DNA of 64,000 nucleotides from positions 38,455-102,454 of the forward strand of contig JAHXHN010000006.1 in assembly GCA_025656675.1 (NCBI GenBank), written 5' to 3'. The stretch's first letter is position 1, and every line of letters starts with the position of its first letter. Positions 19,168-28,559 of this stretch are shown here, piece after piece. Under the pieces are notes generated by a model. The model saw only the letters and a list, made by a program, of their open reading frames with translations. It was not told the origin of the DNA and made no database searches. The DNA comes from Candidatus Thiodiazotropha sp. (ex Codakia rugifera) (lineage in GTDB: Bacteria; Pseudomonadota; Gammaproteobacteria; Chromatiales; Chromatiaceae). The translations under genes were made by a program, and so were the position numbers.

Positions 19168-21318
19168 GTGAATCGAGAAGGTGTTGCACGATCACTAGGC
19201 CTGGGGATCATGATCGGCATCCTCGGGGTGTTGCTCAATCTCATGCCAGGCACATCCTCCTGGGAGGAAGGCATAGGATTGGGTCTGTTATTCAAAGTGC
19301 GTGGTTACCGCCCTCCCCCTCAAGATGTCGTGATTATATCTATTAATGGACAAACAGGCGCACAACTCGGGTTTGGTGAAGAGATACCGGAGTGGCCCCG
19401 CTCACTCCATACCGCCCTGATCGATCAATTGAATAAGGCCGGTGTTGCAGTGCTTGCATTCGATATCTTCTTCAAGAAACCACGCCAACCTGAATCGAAC
19501 AAACCCATGGCAGAGGCGATGCAACGTGCCGACAACGTTCTACTCGTTGCCTATCTCCAGCAACAGCGAATAGTCTCCGGTCAAGAGATCGTGTATATCG
19601 AACGGTTGATACGCCCAACCGAAACACTGGCTGAGGCAGCGGTTGGTGTTGCCCCTTTCGTCTTACCGAAAATACCTGTCAGGGTCAGCCGATTCTGGAC
19701 ATTCAATGGCGAAAACATGTTGATGTCCCTACCTGCCGCAACACTACAACAGTTGGTCGATCCCGATGGACACTACCTGCATCAACTACTGCTGGCCATT
19801 GGAGAAGATCAAAGCTTACCAGCAAGCCGGCAAGATACCATTCACCGGTTACGTGGCAATATACAGCTTCGAAAACGCTTACTTGAATCACTTGACAGGG
19901 TGCAACCAGAAGATCTCAAGGCACAACAGCGTCTGCGTCTCAGATCGCTGTTGAAACTCTACACTAGCGACAGCTACCCCTACCTGAACTTCTATGGTCC
20001 TCCCGGAAGTATTTCCACCTTGCCTATTCAGGAGGTACTCACAGCCTCACCCGAAGCACTTGCCAAGCTCAAGGATAAGGTTGTGTTCGTTGGCTATGCA
20101 GGCACCTATCAACCAAAACAGAAGGATGGTTTCTACACCATTTTCTCACAACCCAACGGTCTCGATTTAAGCGGTGTCGAGATCGCAGCCACAGCTTTTG
20201 CCAATCTACTAGAAGCTGAAACACTGTCACCACTCGATAGCGTCAGTTCGATAGCCCTTCTTCTCACCTTCGGAGTGCTGATAACCCTGCTATTCCGCAC
20301 TCTGCCCGGTATCCCAGGTATCTTCGCCGGGATCGTTCTGGCCTGCCTCTATCTTAGCCTGGTCTATAACCTGTTTACTCAATACAACCTATGGTTGCCC
20401 TGGTTCATCCCACTCGCTCTACAGGCGCCACTGGCCCTGATTTTCAGTCTGACCTGGCACTATCGGCAGATGCGCAGTAGTCGTGAGCACCTCCGTGAAC
20501 TGTTTGGCTACTATCTACCCGGGGATGTCATCGACCGCCTGGCCCAGAGCAACAAACAACCATTGACGGAGAGCAGTTCGGCATTTGGCGTTTGCCTGGC
20601 ATCCGATGCACAAAATTACACTAAGTTTGCGGAGACCCTGGAACCCATTGCACTGCAATCCTACCTCAATCGCTACTACGAAATCTTGTTTAAACCCGTC
20701 AGATCTCGAAAGGGCGTAGTGTCCGATGTGGTCGGTGATGCGATGTTGGCAATATGGCCGGCAACAGAACCGGATCGTTCCCTGCAACAGAAAGCTTGTG
20801 AAGCCGCGTTGGATATCAAACAGTCACTCCAGGAATCAGACCTGGACCCTATACTCTTCACTCGAATGGGTCTGCATGCCGGGAAGCTGGTGATGAGCCA
20901 CGTAGGTGCTATCGATCATTTTGAATACCGTGCAGTAGGCGATATGGTCAATACGGCTTCTCGAATAGAGAACCTCAACAAACTACTTGGCACTTCAATT
21001 CTTGCATCCATTGATTTCGTGGAGGGCTTGCAAGGTATTGTTACGCGAGAGCTGGGGCAATTTACGGTAGCCGGAAAGCAACAATCGATTACCATCTTTG
21101 AAATTGCATCATCAAGCGAACTCGCAACTCCCCAGTTACAAGCATTACATAGCGCTTTTGCTGACGCACTGTCGGATTGGCATAGTGGTCTGAGAGAACA
21201 GGCCTACGAAAAATTCAAAATCATCCTTCAAAGCCATCCCGATGACGGCCCTACAAACTATTATCTTCAACAATATCGCGAGCGCAGAAGCTCACGAAAA
21301 AACCTCATGGATAACTAA
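19168..21318 (+). CDS. CHASE2-domain class III adenylate/guanylate cyclase
   Basis: I prefer the GTG at 19168 (GGATGGA upstream) to a TTG at 19150, giving 716 residues. Order: transmembrane helix (LGLGIMIGILGVLLNLMPG); periplasmic CHASE2 sensor of about 310 residues (VVIISINGQTGAQLGFGEEI, VAVLAFDIFFKKP, LKDKVVFVGYAGTY); three closely spaced transmembrane helices; then a catalytic domain (CLASDAQNYTKFAETLEPI, GVVSDVVGDAMLAIWPA, HAGKLVMSHVGAIDHFEYRAVGD). Both metal-binding aspartates are visible (ASDAQ and GDAML). The tail ends in a short TPR-like helical part. It should make cAMP or cGMP in response to a periplasmic signal. It is divergent from a Crp-family regulator. Confidence 0.92.
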   Translation: MNREGVARSLGLGIMIGILGVLLNLMPGTSSWEEGIGLGLLFKVRGYRPPPQDVVIISINGQTGAQLGFGEEIPEWPRSLHTALIDQLNKAGVAVLAFDIFFKKPRQPESNKPMAEAMQRADNVLLVAYLQQQRIVSGQEIVYIERLIRPTETLAEAAVGVAPFVLPKIPVRVSRFWTFNGENMLMSLPAATLQQLVDPDGHYLHQLLLAIGEDQSLPASRQDTIHRLRGNIQLRKRLLESLDRVQPEDLKAQQRLRLRSLLKLYTSDSYPYLNFYGPPGSISTLPIQEVLTASPEALAKLKDKVVFVGYAGTYQPKQKDGFYTIFSQPNGLDLSGVEIAATAFANLLEAETLSPLDSVSSIALLLTFGVLITLLFRTLPGIPGIFAGIVLACLYLSLVYNLFTQYNLWLPWFIPLALQAPLALIFSLTWHYRQMRSSREHLRELFGYYLPGDVIDRLAQSNKQPLTESSSAFGVCLASDAQNYTKFAETLEPIALQSYLNRYYEILFKPVRSRKGVVSDVVGDAMLAIWPATEPDRSLQQKACEAALDIKQSLQESDLDPILFTRMGLHAGKLVMSHVGAIDHFEYRAVGDMVNTASRIENLNKLLGTSILASIDFVEGLQGIVTRELGQFTVAGKQQSITIFEIASSSELATPQLQALHSAFADALSDWHSGLREQAYEKFKIILQSHPDDGPTNYYLQQYRERRSSRKNLMDN

Positions 21319-21320
21319 AT

Positions 21321-21636
21321 TGGCTCTTCACCTGATAGGGTGGGTAAGCCGTGAAAACCACAACAAGTCATTCCGTCAGTTGATGGGATTTGTCCGTAAA
21401 TGAACGCGAATGCACGTAAATAAGAATAGGGATTTCCTCTCGAGTGTCATTTTGACCGAAAGGCGAAATCTTAAAACCAAGGTTGTTTAACCTAGATTCC
21501 GTAGTTGATCGCTGTAACTTGAGGTAAATAAAAAATATTTGTGTTAATTTACGTTCATTTGCGGACAATCAACAGGGCTATTGAATAAAGCCGCGGTGAG
21601 CGTCCATTCTTACCCACTCGATCAGGGGAAGAGCCA
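21321..21636. repeat. Nested inverted-repeat element (MITE-like)
   Basis: Outer arms 21321-21348 and 21609-21636 match at 25 of 28 positions (TGGCTCTTC...GTGGGTAAG). Inside them a second inverted repeat, about 21380-21424 against 21535-21572, shares TGTCCG(T/C)AAATGAACG. The core sequence TTGTCCGTAAAT-AAC recurs at 52676-52691. The 66-codon frame inside is probably spurious. The space separates the convergent ends of the cyclase and manC genes. Confidence 0.7.
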
Positions 21637-21646
21637 TTAAATCGAA

Positions 21647-23068
21647 TCAGCTGGAATCCCTACCATATTCATCAGAAAATCTAACAATATCGTCCTCACC
21701 TAGGTAGCTACCCGTTTGTACTTCAACTATTTCAAGAGGAATCAGACCAGGATTCTCCAGACGATGTCTGGTGCCTAAAGGGATATAAACAGACTGGTCC
21801 TCAGTCAACATCATCTCTTTTTCCCCTTTGGTGATTTTTGCTGTCCCTTTGACAACCACCCAATGTTCAGCCCGATGGTGATGTTGCTGCAGAGAGAGAC
21901 TGGCCCCAGGATTGACAACAATACGTTTTACCTTGAAGCGATCACACTCATCGACTGTCTCGTAGTTACCCCAAGGGCGATAGACCCTGACATGGCTGAT
22001 ATGTTCACAGCGGCCAGAGGATTTCAGCTGTTCAACAATCTCTTTTACATCCTGCACATGGGATTTATCCGCCACTAAGACCGCATCGGCTGTCTCTACA
22101 ACAATGAGATTATCGATACCGAGTCCGGCAATCATGCGGTTTTCACTGCGCAGGTAGCTATTGCTGACATCCTTGACCAGCACATCACCCTGTATAACAT
22201 TTCCGTTATTGCCTTCCACCACAGCCACATCTGCGAGTGCAGACCAGGAACCAACATCGTTCCAACCGGCATCCATGGGAACTACCACCGATTTATCCGT
22301 CTTTTCCATCACTGCATAGTCGATAGACTCTGCGGGACAAGCCGCAAATGCCTCCCTATCCAGACGCAGAAAGTCCATATCAAGGCTATTTGCTTCATAA
22401 GCCTTGCGAGCTGCCTGCAGAATCTCGGGAAAGAAACGCTCGAGTTCAGCCAGATAGGTCGCTGCCTTAAAGACGAACATCCCGCTATTCCAATAGAAAT
22501 CGCCAGAATCCAGATAGGTCTTTGCTGTTTCTAGATCGGGCTTCTCTACAAACTCTGCAACAGGATACGCACTGTTAGTAGACCCTTTACTCTCCTTACG
22601 GATATAGCCATATCCCGTTTCAGGTTTATCAGGAACAATGCCGAATGTAACCAGGCTACCGTTACCGATACTGTTCAGCCCGGTCTGTATCGCTTCATTA
22701 AAACGCTCGTTATCTCTGATGATATGGTCCGAGGGGGTTACTAATAAGACTGCATTCTCATCCAATGATTTAGCATGAAATGCTGCGCAGGCTATGGCTG
22801 GTGCGGTATTTCTGCCTACCGGTTCGAGCATGATTCCCGACGGTTTCATATCGAGCTGACGTATCTGTTCAGCCACCATGAAGCGGTGCTCTTCATTGCA
22901 GACGACCAATACATCTCCCGCATCGGGAACAGCCGACATCCGCTCTACGGTCTCTTGAAAGAGAGAGTGATCATCGATAAGTGGAATAAACTGTTTAGGA
23001 TAGGCACTTCGAGAGAGTGGCCAGAGCCGAGTTCCGGATCCACCGGATAAGATGACTGGGATGATCAT
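21647..23068 (-). CDS. manC: Mannose-1-phosphate guanylyltransferase / mannose-6-phosphate isomerase
   Basis: 473 residues from the ATG at 23068, which overlaps the phosphomannomutase stop as ATGA; four further upstream codons in frame are unlikely to be used. N-terminal nucleotidyltransferase with PVILSGGSGTRLWPLSRSA and FVEKPD; C-terminal cupin-type isomerase with LSLQQHHHRAEHWVVVKGTA. The bifunctional enzyme converts fructose-6-phosphate to mannose-6-phosphate and mannose-1-phosphate plus GTP to GDP-mannose. It is the last gene of the pair with phosphomannomutase and supplies substrate to Gmd and Fcl about 12 kb away. Confidence 0.95.
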   Translation of the reverse strand: MIIPVILSGGSGTRLWPLSRSAYPKQFIPLIDDHSLFQETVERMSAVPDAGDVLVVCNEEHRFMVAEQIRQLDMKPSGIMLEPVGRNTAPAIACAAFHAKSLDENAVLLVTPSDHIIRDNERFNEAIQTGLNSIGNGSLVTFGIVPDKPETGYGYIRKESKGSTNSAYPVAEFVEKPDLETAKTYLDSGDFYWNSGMFVFKAATYLAELERFFPEILQAARKAYEANSLDMDFLRLDREAFAACPAESIDYAVMEKTDKSVVVPMDAGWNDVGSWSALADVAVVEGNNGNVIQGDVLVKDVSNSYLRSENRMIAGLGIDNLIVVETADAVLVADKSHVQDVKEIVEQLKSSGRCEHISHVRVYRPWGNYETVDECDRFKVKRIVVNPGASLSLQQHHHRAEHWVVVKGTAKITKGEKEMMLTEDQSVYIPLGTRHRLENPGLIPLEIVEVQTGSYLGEDDIVRFSDEYGRDSS

Positions 23069-24573
23069 AATGCTCTCCACTCTTCAAGAATGTTCATACA
23101 GATTTCATTCATTTCTTGTACTCTAGCTTCACTGTCTGATTCAGTATAACAGCGAAACTCCGGTGCATTGCCTGAAGGTCGTAAATGCACGATTTCTCCC
23201 TCGTTGAAGGTTATTCGTACACCATCGGTCAGGTCGATCCCATTAACCTGACCAAATGCATTGTCAAATGCCTCGACAATTGCCTGACGGTCACTGACAA
23301 TATCACCGCTTTGAAAGCGGGCAAGCATCCGCTGGCTCAACTCAGTAGGAAACGCTTTAAGCCGATCACTATGCGTAAAGCGGGCCGGCAAACTGTTCAC
23401 TATCTCTGAAACAGTCAGATTACTTTGCCTGGCCAACATCAGAATACTCAGTATAACAATCACTGCATCCCGGGTAGGTAGTGGCTCTAGTATTTTCCCT
23501 TTCAACATTAAACGATCAGCTGAAAGGAAACCCCCATTAGCCTCATAACCCACAACTGCCTGTCTACCCTCTTGGAGTAGCGCCTGCATTGCCGTTATCA
23601 CAAAGGGTGACCCGATACGCGTCCGTACAACACCCTCAAACTTAGCCGACAGCTCGACAGCACTATTACTGCTGACCGGTGTCACAACCCATTTCGCATC
23701 AAGAAAGTCTGCACAAAGAATACCTGTCACATCACCCCGCAACCATCGACCGCTTTCATCGCTGATCAGCGGCCTGTCTCCATCACCATCGGTGGAAACA
23801 ACACTATCCAGCTTAAACGCCTGAGACCAGTCTTTTCCCAGGGAAACATCCTGTGGCCGAATCGCCTCGGTATCCACTGGTATGAATGTATCGGAATAAC
23901 CGAGACGAACAACGTCTGCACCAACACCTTGTAGAATCTCAATAAGCGCCGCTCGTGCCACACTTGAGTGCTCATATAATCCAACACGCAACCCCGTCAG
24001 AGCGTCTGTTCCTATAAAATCGATATAACGCCTTACATAGGCGGTATGGGCGCTTCTGTCTACAGCAGGCAAGGTTGGTGGTTCATTAAACGCCCCGTTA
24101 ACATCAAACAGCTGCTCCGGAAGAGAGACCAGCTGTTGACGAATCCCCGACTCGTCTTGTTTGAGGATCTCTCCATCCGGTCTGTTGAATTTGATACCGT
24201 TACGGTCATCCGGGATATGGCTGCCTGTTACCATGATAGAGGGGATATCGTTTTGAATACCAAACAGTGCCAATGCAGGTGAGGGAATAAAACCAGCATT
24301 GATCGGGTTAAAACCACAATCCGATATTGCCCTGTAGACCGCGGCCATTATGCCAGGTGTGCTTGGGCGGAGGTCACCGGCAAAAGCCACCTGCACTCCT
24401 TTTGAAATCAGATTTTCTTGATGCAGGTATTCCAGGAACGCCACAGTATAGGTATAACAAACCCGATCTGTCATCGCATTGACCAGACCACGAGCACCGC
24501 TGGTGCCGAACTTGACACCAGACTGTTCCATCAGCGTTGCAATAGATAGTTTTTCTTTGTTCATTGTTTTCAA
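23065..24573 (-). CDS. Phosphomannomutase / phosphohexomutase
   Basis: 502 residues. An alpha-D-phosphohexomutase with the phosphoserine loop MVTGSHIPDDRNG (TGSHIP, where most relatives have TASHNP), the metal loop STDGDGDRPLI, sugar-binding GYEANGGF and the phosphate-binding RPSGNAPEFR. A second ATG three codons in (24564) may be the start. It converts mannose-6-phosphate to mannose-1-phosphate for ManC, to which it is coupled by ATGA. The variant serine loop puts it in a less common subfamily, so action on glucose phosphates is possible. Confidence 0.9.
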   Translation of the reverse strand: MKTMNKEKLSIATLMEQSGVKFGTSGARGLVNAMTDRVCYTYTVAFLEYLHQENLISKGVQVAFAGDLRPSTPGIMAAVYRAISDCGFNPINAGFIPSPALALFGIQNDIPSIMVTGSHIPDDRNGIKFNRPDGEILKQDESGIRQQLVSLPEQLFDVNGAFNEPPTLPAVDRSAHTAYVRRYIDFIGTDALTGLRVGLYEHSSVARAALIEILQGVGADVVRLGYSDTFIPVDTEAIRPQDVSLGKDWSQAFKLDSVVSTDGDGDRPLISDESGRWLRGDVTGILCADFLDAKWVVTPVSSNSAVELSAKFEGVVRTRIGSPFVITAMQALLQEGRQAVVGYEANGGFLSADRLMLKGKILEPLPTRDAVIVILSILMLARQSNLTVSEIVNSLPARFTHSDRLKAFPTELSQRMLARFQSGDIVSDRQAIVEAFDNAFGQVNGIDLTDGVRITFNEGEIVHLRPSGNAPEFRCYTESDSEARVQEMNEICMNILEEWRAL

Positions 24574-24684
24574 AACAAGCAGTTTTTGAGGGAAAAATAG
24601 ACTAAGCAGACAGTTTTTAGAGCGGTGTTTCGATTATCAATCAGCTCAACATGTTATTAAATTTGTCACCGATTGCACGCTATC

Positions 24685-25677
24685 TTACTTTTCACTGTAG
24701 TACTTTTTAAATAGTAGCTTTGCCGCCTCACGATTAAAGTCAGTGACGCGTTTATCTTTCTTTTGATCACCTAATGTCTGCTGCGACTGCACTTGTCCAG
24801 TAAACTTGGAATCACCCGAAAGCGTAGATACCTTCTGATTGTGTAGTGCCTGGTCGGTTTCACTGCTGGTAGATCCTGTAGCCGCTTTATCTTCCAACAT
24901 CTTAGTTACAAAAGCGGCATCCAGCAGTAATTTTTGATCAGCGAATCCATATACGAGGGCCGTATCACATAGTGTGTTGATAACGCGGGGTATGCCTCCA
25001 CTGGCATTGTAGATAAGTGATGACGCATTCCTTGTAAACAGCGGTTTGCTGCAACCTGCCAAGCGGGTACGATGGATGATATAGGCTCGGGTCTCATCCT
25101 CATCCAAAGCCGTTAGATGATAATCGATCGATATACGTTGCTGAAACTGTAACAAGTCTTTCTGCTTGAGTATGTCACGAAGTTGAGGCTGTCCGACCAG
25201 AATTATCTGTAATACCTGATGTTTGTCTGCATTGATATTGGAAAGCAGTCGCAGCTCTTCAAGCACATTGACCTGTAAGTTTTGCGCTTCGTCGATAATA
25301 AGTACAGTACGCTTATTTGCAGCATACTGCTCGATGAGAAATTGGGTAAATAGATCGTGTAGGCCGATCTTCTCTTTTTCGTGGTAATCCAGGCCAAAGG
25401 CGAGTAGCACCCATTGCAGGAGTTCGCCCATGTCCCGATGACTACTGCTGACAAGCCCGACAGTCACATCCTCTTCCAGTTGGTTGAGCAGATGACGAAC
25501 CAGCGTCGTCTTTCCACTACCGACTTCACCTGTGACCACCGTAAAACCGGCCTGGCTTACAAGACCATATTCCAATGCAGCAAATGCCGAACTGTGCTTC
25601 TTCCCAAGAAAGAGAAAGCTGGGATCGGGCAATAGGGTAAATGGCTTTTCAATTAAACCGTAAAACTTTTCGTACAT
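24685..25677 (-). CDS. Exosortase-locus secretion ATPase (ExeA-like AAA+)
   Basis: 330 residues. An ExeA-like AAA+ domain, MYEKFYGLIEKPFTLLPDPSF at the start, Walker A GEVGSGKT at 50-57, Walker B VLIIDEAQNL, sensor region LRLLSNINADKHQVLQIILVGQPQL, and the GIPRVINTLCD motif. The size and sequence fit the ATPase family repeatedly found in PEP-CTERM/exosortase EPS loci (TIGR03015-type). It has no transmembrane or wall-binding tail, unlike the two larger relatives in this window. The C-terminal 60 residues are polar and low complexity. It is unlinked to its neighbours by overlap (110 bp and 270 bp gaps). Confidence 0.85.
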   Translation of the reverse strand: MYEKFYGLIEKPFTLLPDPSFLFLGKKHSSAFAALEYGLVSQAGFTVVTGEVGSGKTTLVRHLLNQLEEDVTVGLVSSSHRDMGELLQWVLLAFGLDYHEKEKIGLHDLFTQFLIEQYAANKRTVLIIDEAQNLQVNVLEELRLLSNINADKHQVLQIILVGQPQLRDILKQKDLLQFQQRISIDYHLTALDEDETRAYIIHRTRLAGCSKPLFTRNASSLIYNASGGIPRVINTLCDTALVYGFADQKLLLDAAFVTKMLEDKAATGSTSSETDQALHNQKVSTLSGDSKFTGQVQSQQTLGDQKKDKRVTDFNREAAKLLFKKYYSEK

Positions 25678-25947
25678 CCGTTGCAGCCGCCTTGAGTTAC
25701 TGATTTATCCGTAAAATAATTAGGGGAATATTGTCTCATGTTGCTCCGATTTTCGGCAATGGGCTTGTATGGGCAGTCTTTGGTACACGAAGAACCTTTT
25801 GTATTCCTTTGTAAAGTATAGACATTTATCTATTTTAGATTGTAAAAGTGTATATAGGATACATACTTAGAATCCTAACTATCTCCGATAGCGTCTCAGA
25901 AAAGGCCCATCGCAGAATTTCCAGTGTAGTGTCCCACACGAGAAATA

Positions 25948-26853
25948 TCAGTGACCTCGGTCTTCCATGCACAATTTTAATGAGGCCTGCCAATCAGGCA
26001 GCTTTAGACCAAATGTCTCTTCCAACTTTGTATTGTCGAGCACTGAAAAGGCAGGGCGTCTCGCTGGTGTGGGGTACTCATGGGTCGGTATTGCTTGGAT
26101 GCTGCACGCCACATCCATCAGTTCCCGTATTCGACAGGCAAAACCATACCAGCTGGTCTCCCCTGCAGCAGTCATGTGGTAAATGCCTCGTAGTCGTGCA
26201 GATTCGGCGGGATTAAAACACAGTTGATTTACAATCTGTGCCGTTGTTTCAGCAATCATCCGGCTCCAGGTCGGTGCGCCAATCTGGTCATCCACCACAC
26301 TTAACTGATCTCTCTCTTTAAAAAGCCGCATCATTGTGTTCATGAAATTGAAGCCGTGGTTTCCATAGACCCAACTGGTGCGAAATATCAGTGCATTTGC
26401 TCCGCTGGCGAGAACCCTCTGTTCACCCGCCAGCTTTGTCTCCCCGTAGACACTGAGGGGGCCGGTGGGCTCCTCTTCCCGATAGGGTTTACGGGTGTTG
26501 CCTGAAAAAACAAAATCGGTTGAGTAGTGGACCAGGGTCGCACCTTGTTCAGCAGCCAGTACAGCCAACTGTTCCGGTGCTTCGGCATTGAGCTGACGCG
26601 AAAGCTCAATCTCTGCCTCTGCTTTATCTACTGCAGTGTGGGCAGCCGCATTAATGATGAAATCCGGACGTATTCGCTGAATCATCGCCGTGACAGCATG
26701 CCTGTCCAGGAGGTCCAGAGCCGGACCATAACCGCCGCATAACGATGTTGCGACTACTTCGCCGATAATCCCCAGAGTTCTTTGCAACTCCCAACCCACC
26801 TGGCCATCACTGCCGATCAGAAGAATTTTTGGTCTATCCGCTGCCACTATCAT
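25948..26853 (-). CDS. rfbD: dTDP-4-dehydrorhamnose reductase
   Basis: About 301 residues from the ATG at 26853; a GTG two codons later (26847) has AGGA at better spacing and may be the real start. The frame stays open further upstream to 26907, but that extension (MPGTPGFPTNPCLTVDS) lies in an inverted-repeat element and is unlikely to be native. NAD(P)-binding ILLIGSDGQVGWELQ, INAAAHTAVDKAE, and the SDR catalytic region SVYGETKLAGEQ (YxxxK). It performs the last step of dTDP-L-rhamnose synthesis. It is split from rfbC by the repeat element. Confidence 0.93.
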   Translation of the reverse strand: MIVAADRPKILLIGSDGQVGWELQRTLGIIGEVVATSLCGGYGPALDLLDRHAVTAMIQRIRPDFIINAAAHTAVDKAEAEIELSRQLNAEAPEQLAVLAAEQGATLVHYSTDFVFSGNTRKPYREEEPTGPLSVYGETKLAGEQRVLASGANALIFRTSWVYGNHGFNFMNTMMRLFKERDQLSVVDDQIGAPTWSRMIAETTAQIVNQLCFNPAESARLRGIYHMTAAGETSWYGFACRIRELMDVACSIQAIPTHEYPTPARRPAFSVLDNTKLEETFGLKLPDWQASLKLCMEDRGH

Positions 26854-27094
26854 CCTAGAATCCACAGTTAAACATGGATTTGTGGGAAATCCCGGCGTAC
26901 CCGGCAAGGCGTCGCTCGCCGTTAATGGCTATTCCCTTAACGAGAACGACAACGCGGCTGGGTGCGTGGGGATGTTTCGCAAATTCATATAGCATTTCAA
27001 AGTTCACCCAATGGGTAAGGGAAAAACGCACTATTTGATTTGGCATATTATTACCTTACGTTAGATATCAGCGGTCAACTGTGGAATCCAGGAT
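26851..27094. mobile_element. MITE-like element between rfbC and rfbD
   Basis: Arms 26851-26870 and 27075-27094 are inverted repeats matching at 17 of 20 positions (ATCCTAGAATCCACAGTTAA against ATCCTGGATTCCACAGTTGA). The 244-bp element contains no convincing gene; the 63-codon minus-strand frame inside is probably a by-product. It sits exactly in the rfbC-rfbD junction, where genes normally abut, and its left end reaches the rfbD start codon. Confidence 0.65.
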
Positions 27095-27105
27095 TATAAA
27101 TATCC

Positions 27106-27666
27106 TTAGGGTTGGTAGTGAGGTAGTTGTTCGGCAGGTATCTCATTCAGAAGCGGGGCATCACGATCTTTATCGGCAAGAACCGGGCTAAGATTTCCAG
27201 GCCAATCGATACCGATCTGAGGGTCGTCCCAGCGTACGGAAAACTGGGTTTCCGGGTGATAGTAATCGGTACACTTGTAGGAGAAGATCGCATCTTCACT
27301 CAAAACCAGATAGCCATGAGCAAAACCTACCGGGATATAGAATTGATGGTGGTTGGTCTCTGACAGGTGCACGCCTACCCACTGACCGAACCAGGGCGAC
27401 CCTCGACGTACATCAACTGCAACGTCAAATACCTCCCCGCGTATGACCTGTACCAGCTTACCCTGACCAAATGGATTTTGAATGTGCAGGCCGCGCAGTA
27501 CACCCCGTTGCGAAAAGGCTTGATTATCCTGTACGAAACCTCTTGGCAAGCCCTCCTCCGCATAACGATCAGCCTGCCAGCTCTCCATAAACCAACCACG
27601 TTGATCCCCGAAAACCTGTGGTTTTAACACCACCACACCAGGTATCTTTGTCTGATTCAGCACCAT
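27106..27666 (-). CDS. rfbC: dTDP-4-dehydrorhamnose 3,5-epimerase
   Basis: 186 residues, usual for the family. Cupin fold with GDQRGWFMESWQADRY, FVQDNQAFSQRGVLRGLHIQ (catalytic His in the LRGLH motif), GEVFDVAVDVRRGSPWFGQW and YIPVGFAHGYLVLSEDA. It epimerises dTDP-4-keto-6-deoxyglucose before reduction by RfbD. It begins two bases after the rfbA stop, so it is cotranscribed with rfbB and rfbA. Confidence 0.96.
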   Translation of the reverse strand: MVLNQTKIPGVVVLKPQVFGDQRGWFMESWQADRYAEEGLPRGFVQDNQAFSQRGVLRGLHIQNPFGQGKLVQVIRGEVFDVAVDVRRGSPWFGQWVGVHLSETNHHQFYIPVGFAHGYLVLSEDAIFSYKCTDYYHPETQFSVRWDDPQIGIDWPGNLSPVLADKDRDAPLLNEIPAEQLPHYQP

Positions 27667-27668
27667 GA

Positions 27669-28559
27669 TTACATTCTTCTCTCACACAGACTAAGCAGAT
27701 ATTGCCCGTAGCCGTTCTTGCTGAGAGCTTCGCCCATTCGCTGCAAGTCAGTGACATCAATCCATTGTTGGCTGAAGGCGATCTCCTCTGGACAGGCAAT
27801 CTTCAATCCCTGCCGCATTTCGATGGTCTCTATGAAGTTACTTGCCTGAATCAGGCTCTCATGGGTTCCTGTATCAAGCCAGGCGATACCTCTTCCCATT
27901 TTCTCTAACTGTAATAGGCCTTTGGCGAGATAGAGTTTATTCAGGTCGGTAATTTCCAGTTCTCCACGTGGAGAGGGTTTCAAAGAGGCAGCCAGCTCTG
28001 TCACCTGTGCATCATAAAAATAGAGCCCGGTTACAGCATAATTGGATTTTGGTTTATCAGGTTTCTCTTCGATTCCGATGACTTGGTCATCCTTACCAAA
28101 CTCTACAACACCATAACGTTCCGGATCCTTGACCCAGTAGCCGAAGACAGTTGCTCCTGCAGTATGAGTGGCAGCACGTCTTAATGATTCAACTAAGCCA
28201 TGACCATAGTAGATATTGTCTCCTAGAATCAAACAACAAGGGTCACCCGCTACAAATTGCTGACCAATCAAAAATGCCTGAGCCAGTCCACCAGGATCAG
28301 GTTGCACAGCATATTCAATCTGTATCCCCCACTGATTTCCATTACCCAACATACCTTCAAACAAGGGGGCATCCTGGGGTGTAGTAATGATAAGAATCTC
28401 CCGAATCCCTGCCAACATCAGTGTAGACAGAGGATAGTAGATCATCGGCTTGTCATAGACAGGTAGCAGCTGTTTTGAGATCGTCAAGGTAAGTGGATGA
28501 AGACGTGTACCCGAACCACCTGCTAAAATAATGCCTTTTGATACTTGTTTATCCATCAT
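27669..28559 (-). CDS. rfbA: Glucose-1-phosphate thymidylyltransferase
   Basis: 296 residues. [37 protein letters not shown] is diagnostic; [12 protein letters not shown] and EIEEKPxxPKSN-type motifs ([15 protein letters not shown]) follow. It makes dTDP-glucose from dTTP and glucose-1-phosphate. Its start overlaps the rfbB stop by four bases. It is the second gene of the rfbBAC group. Confidence 0.97.
   Translation of the reverse strand: MMDKQVSKGIILAGGSGTRLHPLTLTISKQLLPVYDKPMIYYPLSTLMLAGIREILIITTPQDAPLFEGMLGNGNQWGIQIEYAVQPDPGGLAQAFLIGQQFVAGDPCCLILGDNIYYGHGLVESLRRAATHTAGATVFGYWVKDPERYGVVEFGKDDQVIGIEEKPDKPKSNYAVTGLYFYDAQVTELAASLKPSPRGELEITDLNKLYLAKGLLQLEKMGRGIAWLDTGTHESLIQASNFIETIEMRQGLKIACPEEIAFSQQWIDVTDLQRMGEALSKNGYGQYLLSLCERRM

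Noticed and set aside
26855-27046. Minus-strand frame of 63 codons between rfbC and rfbD
   Set aside because: It lies entirely inside the inverted-repeat element and has no recognised family.
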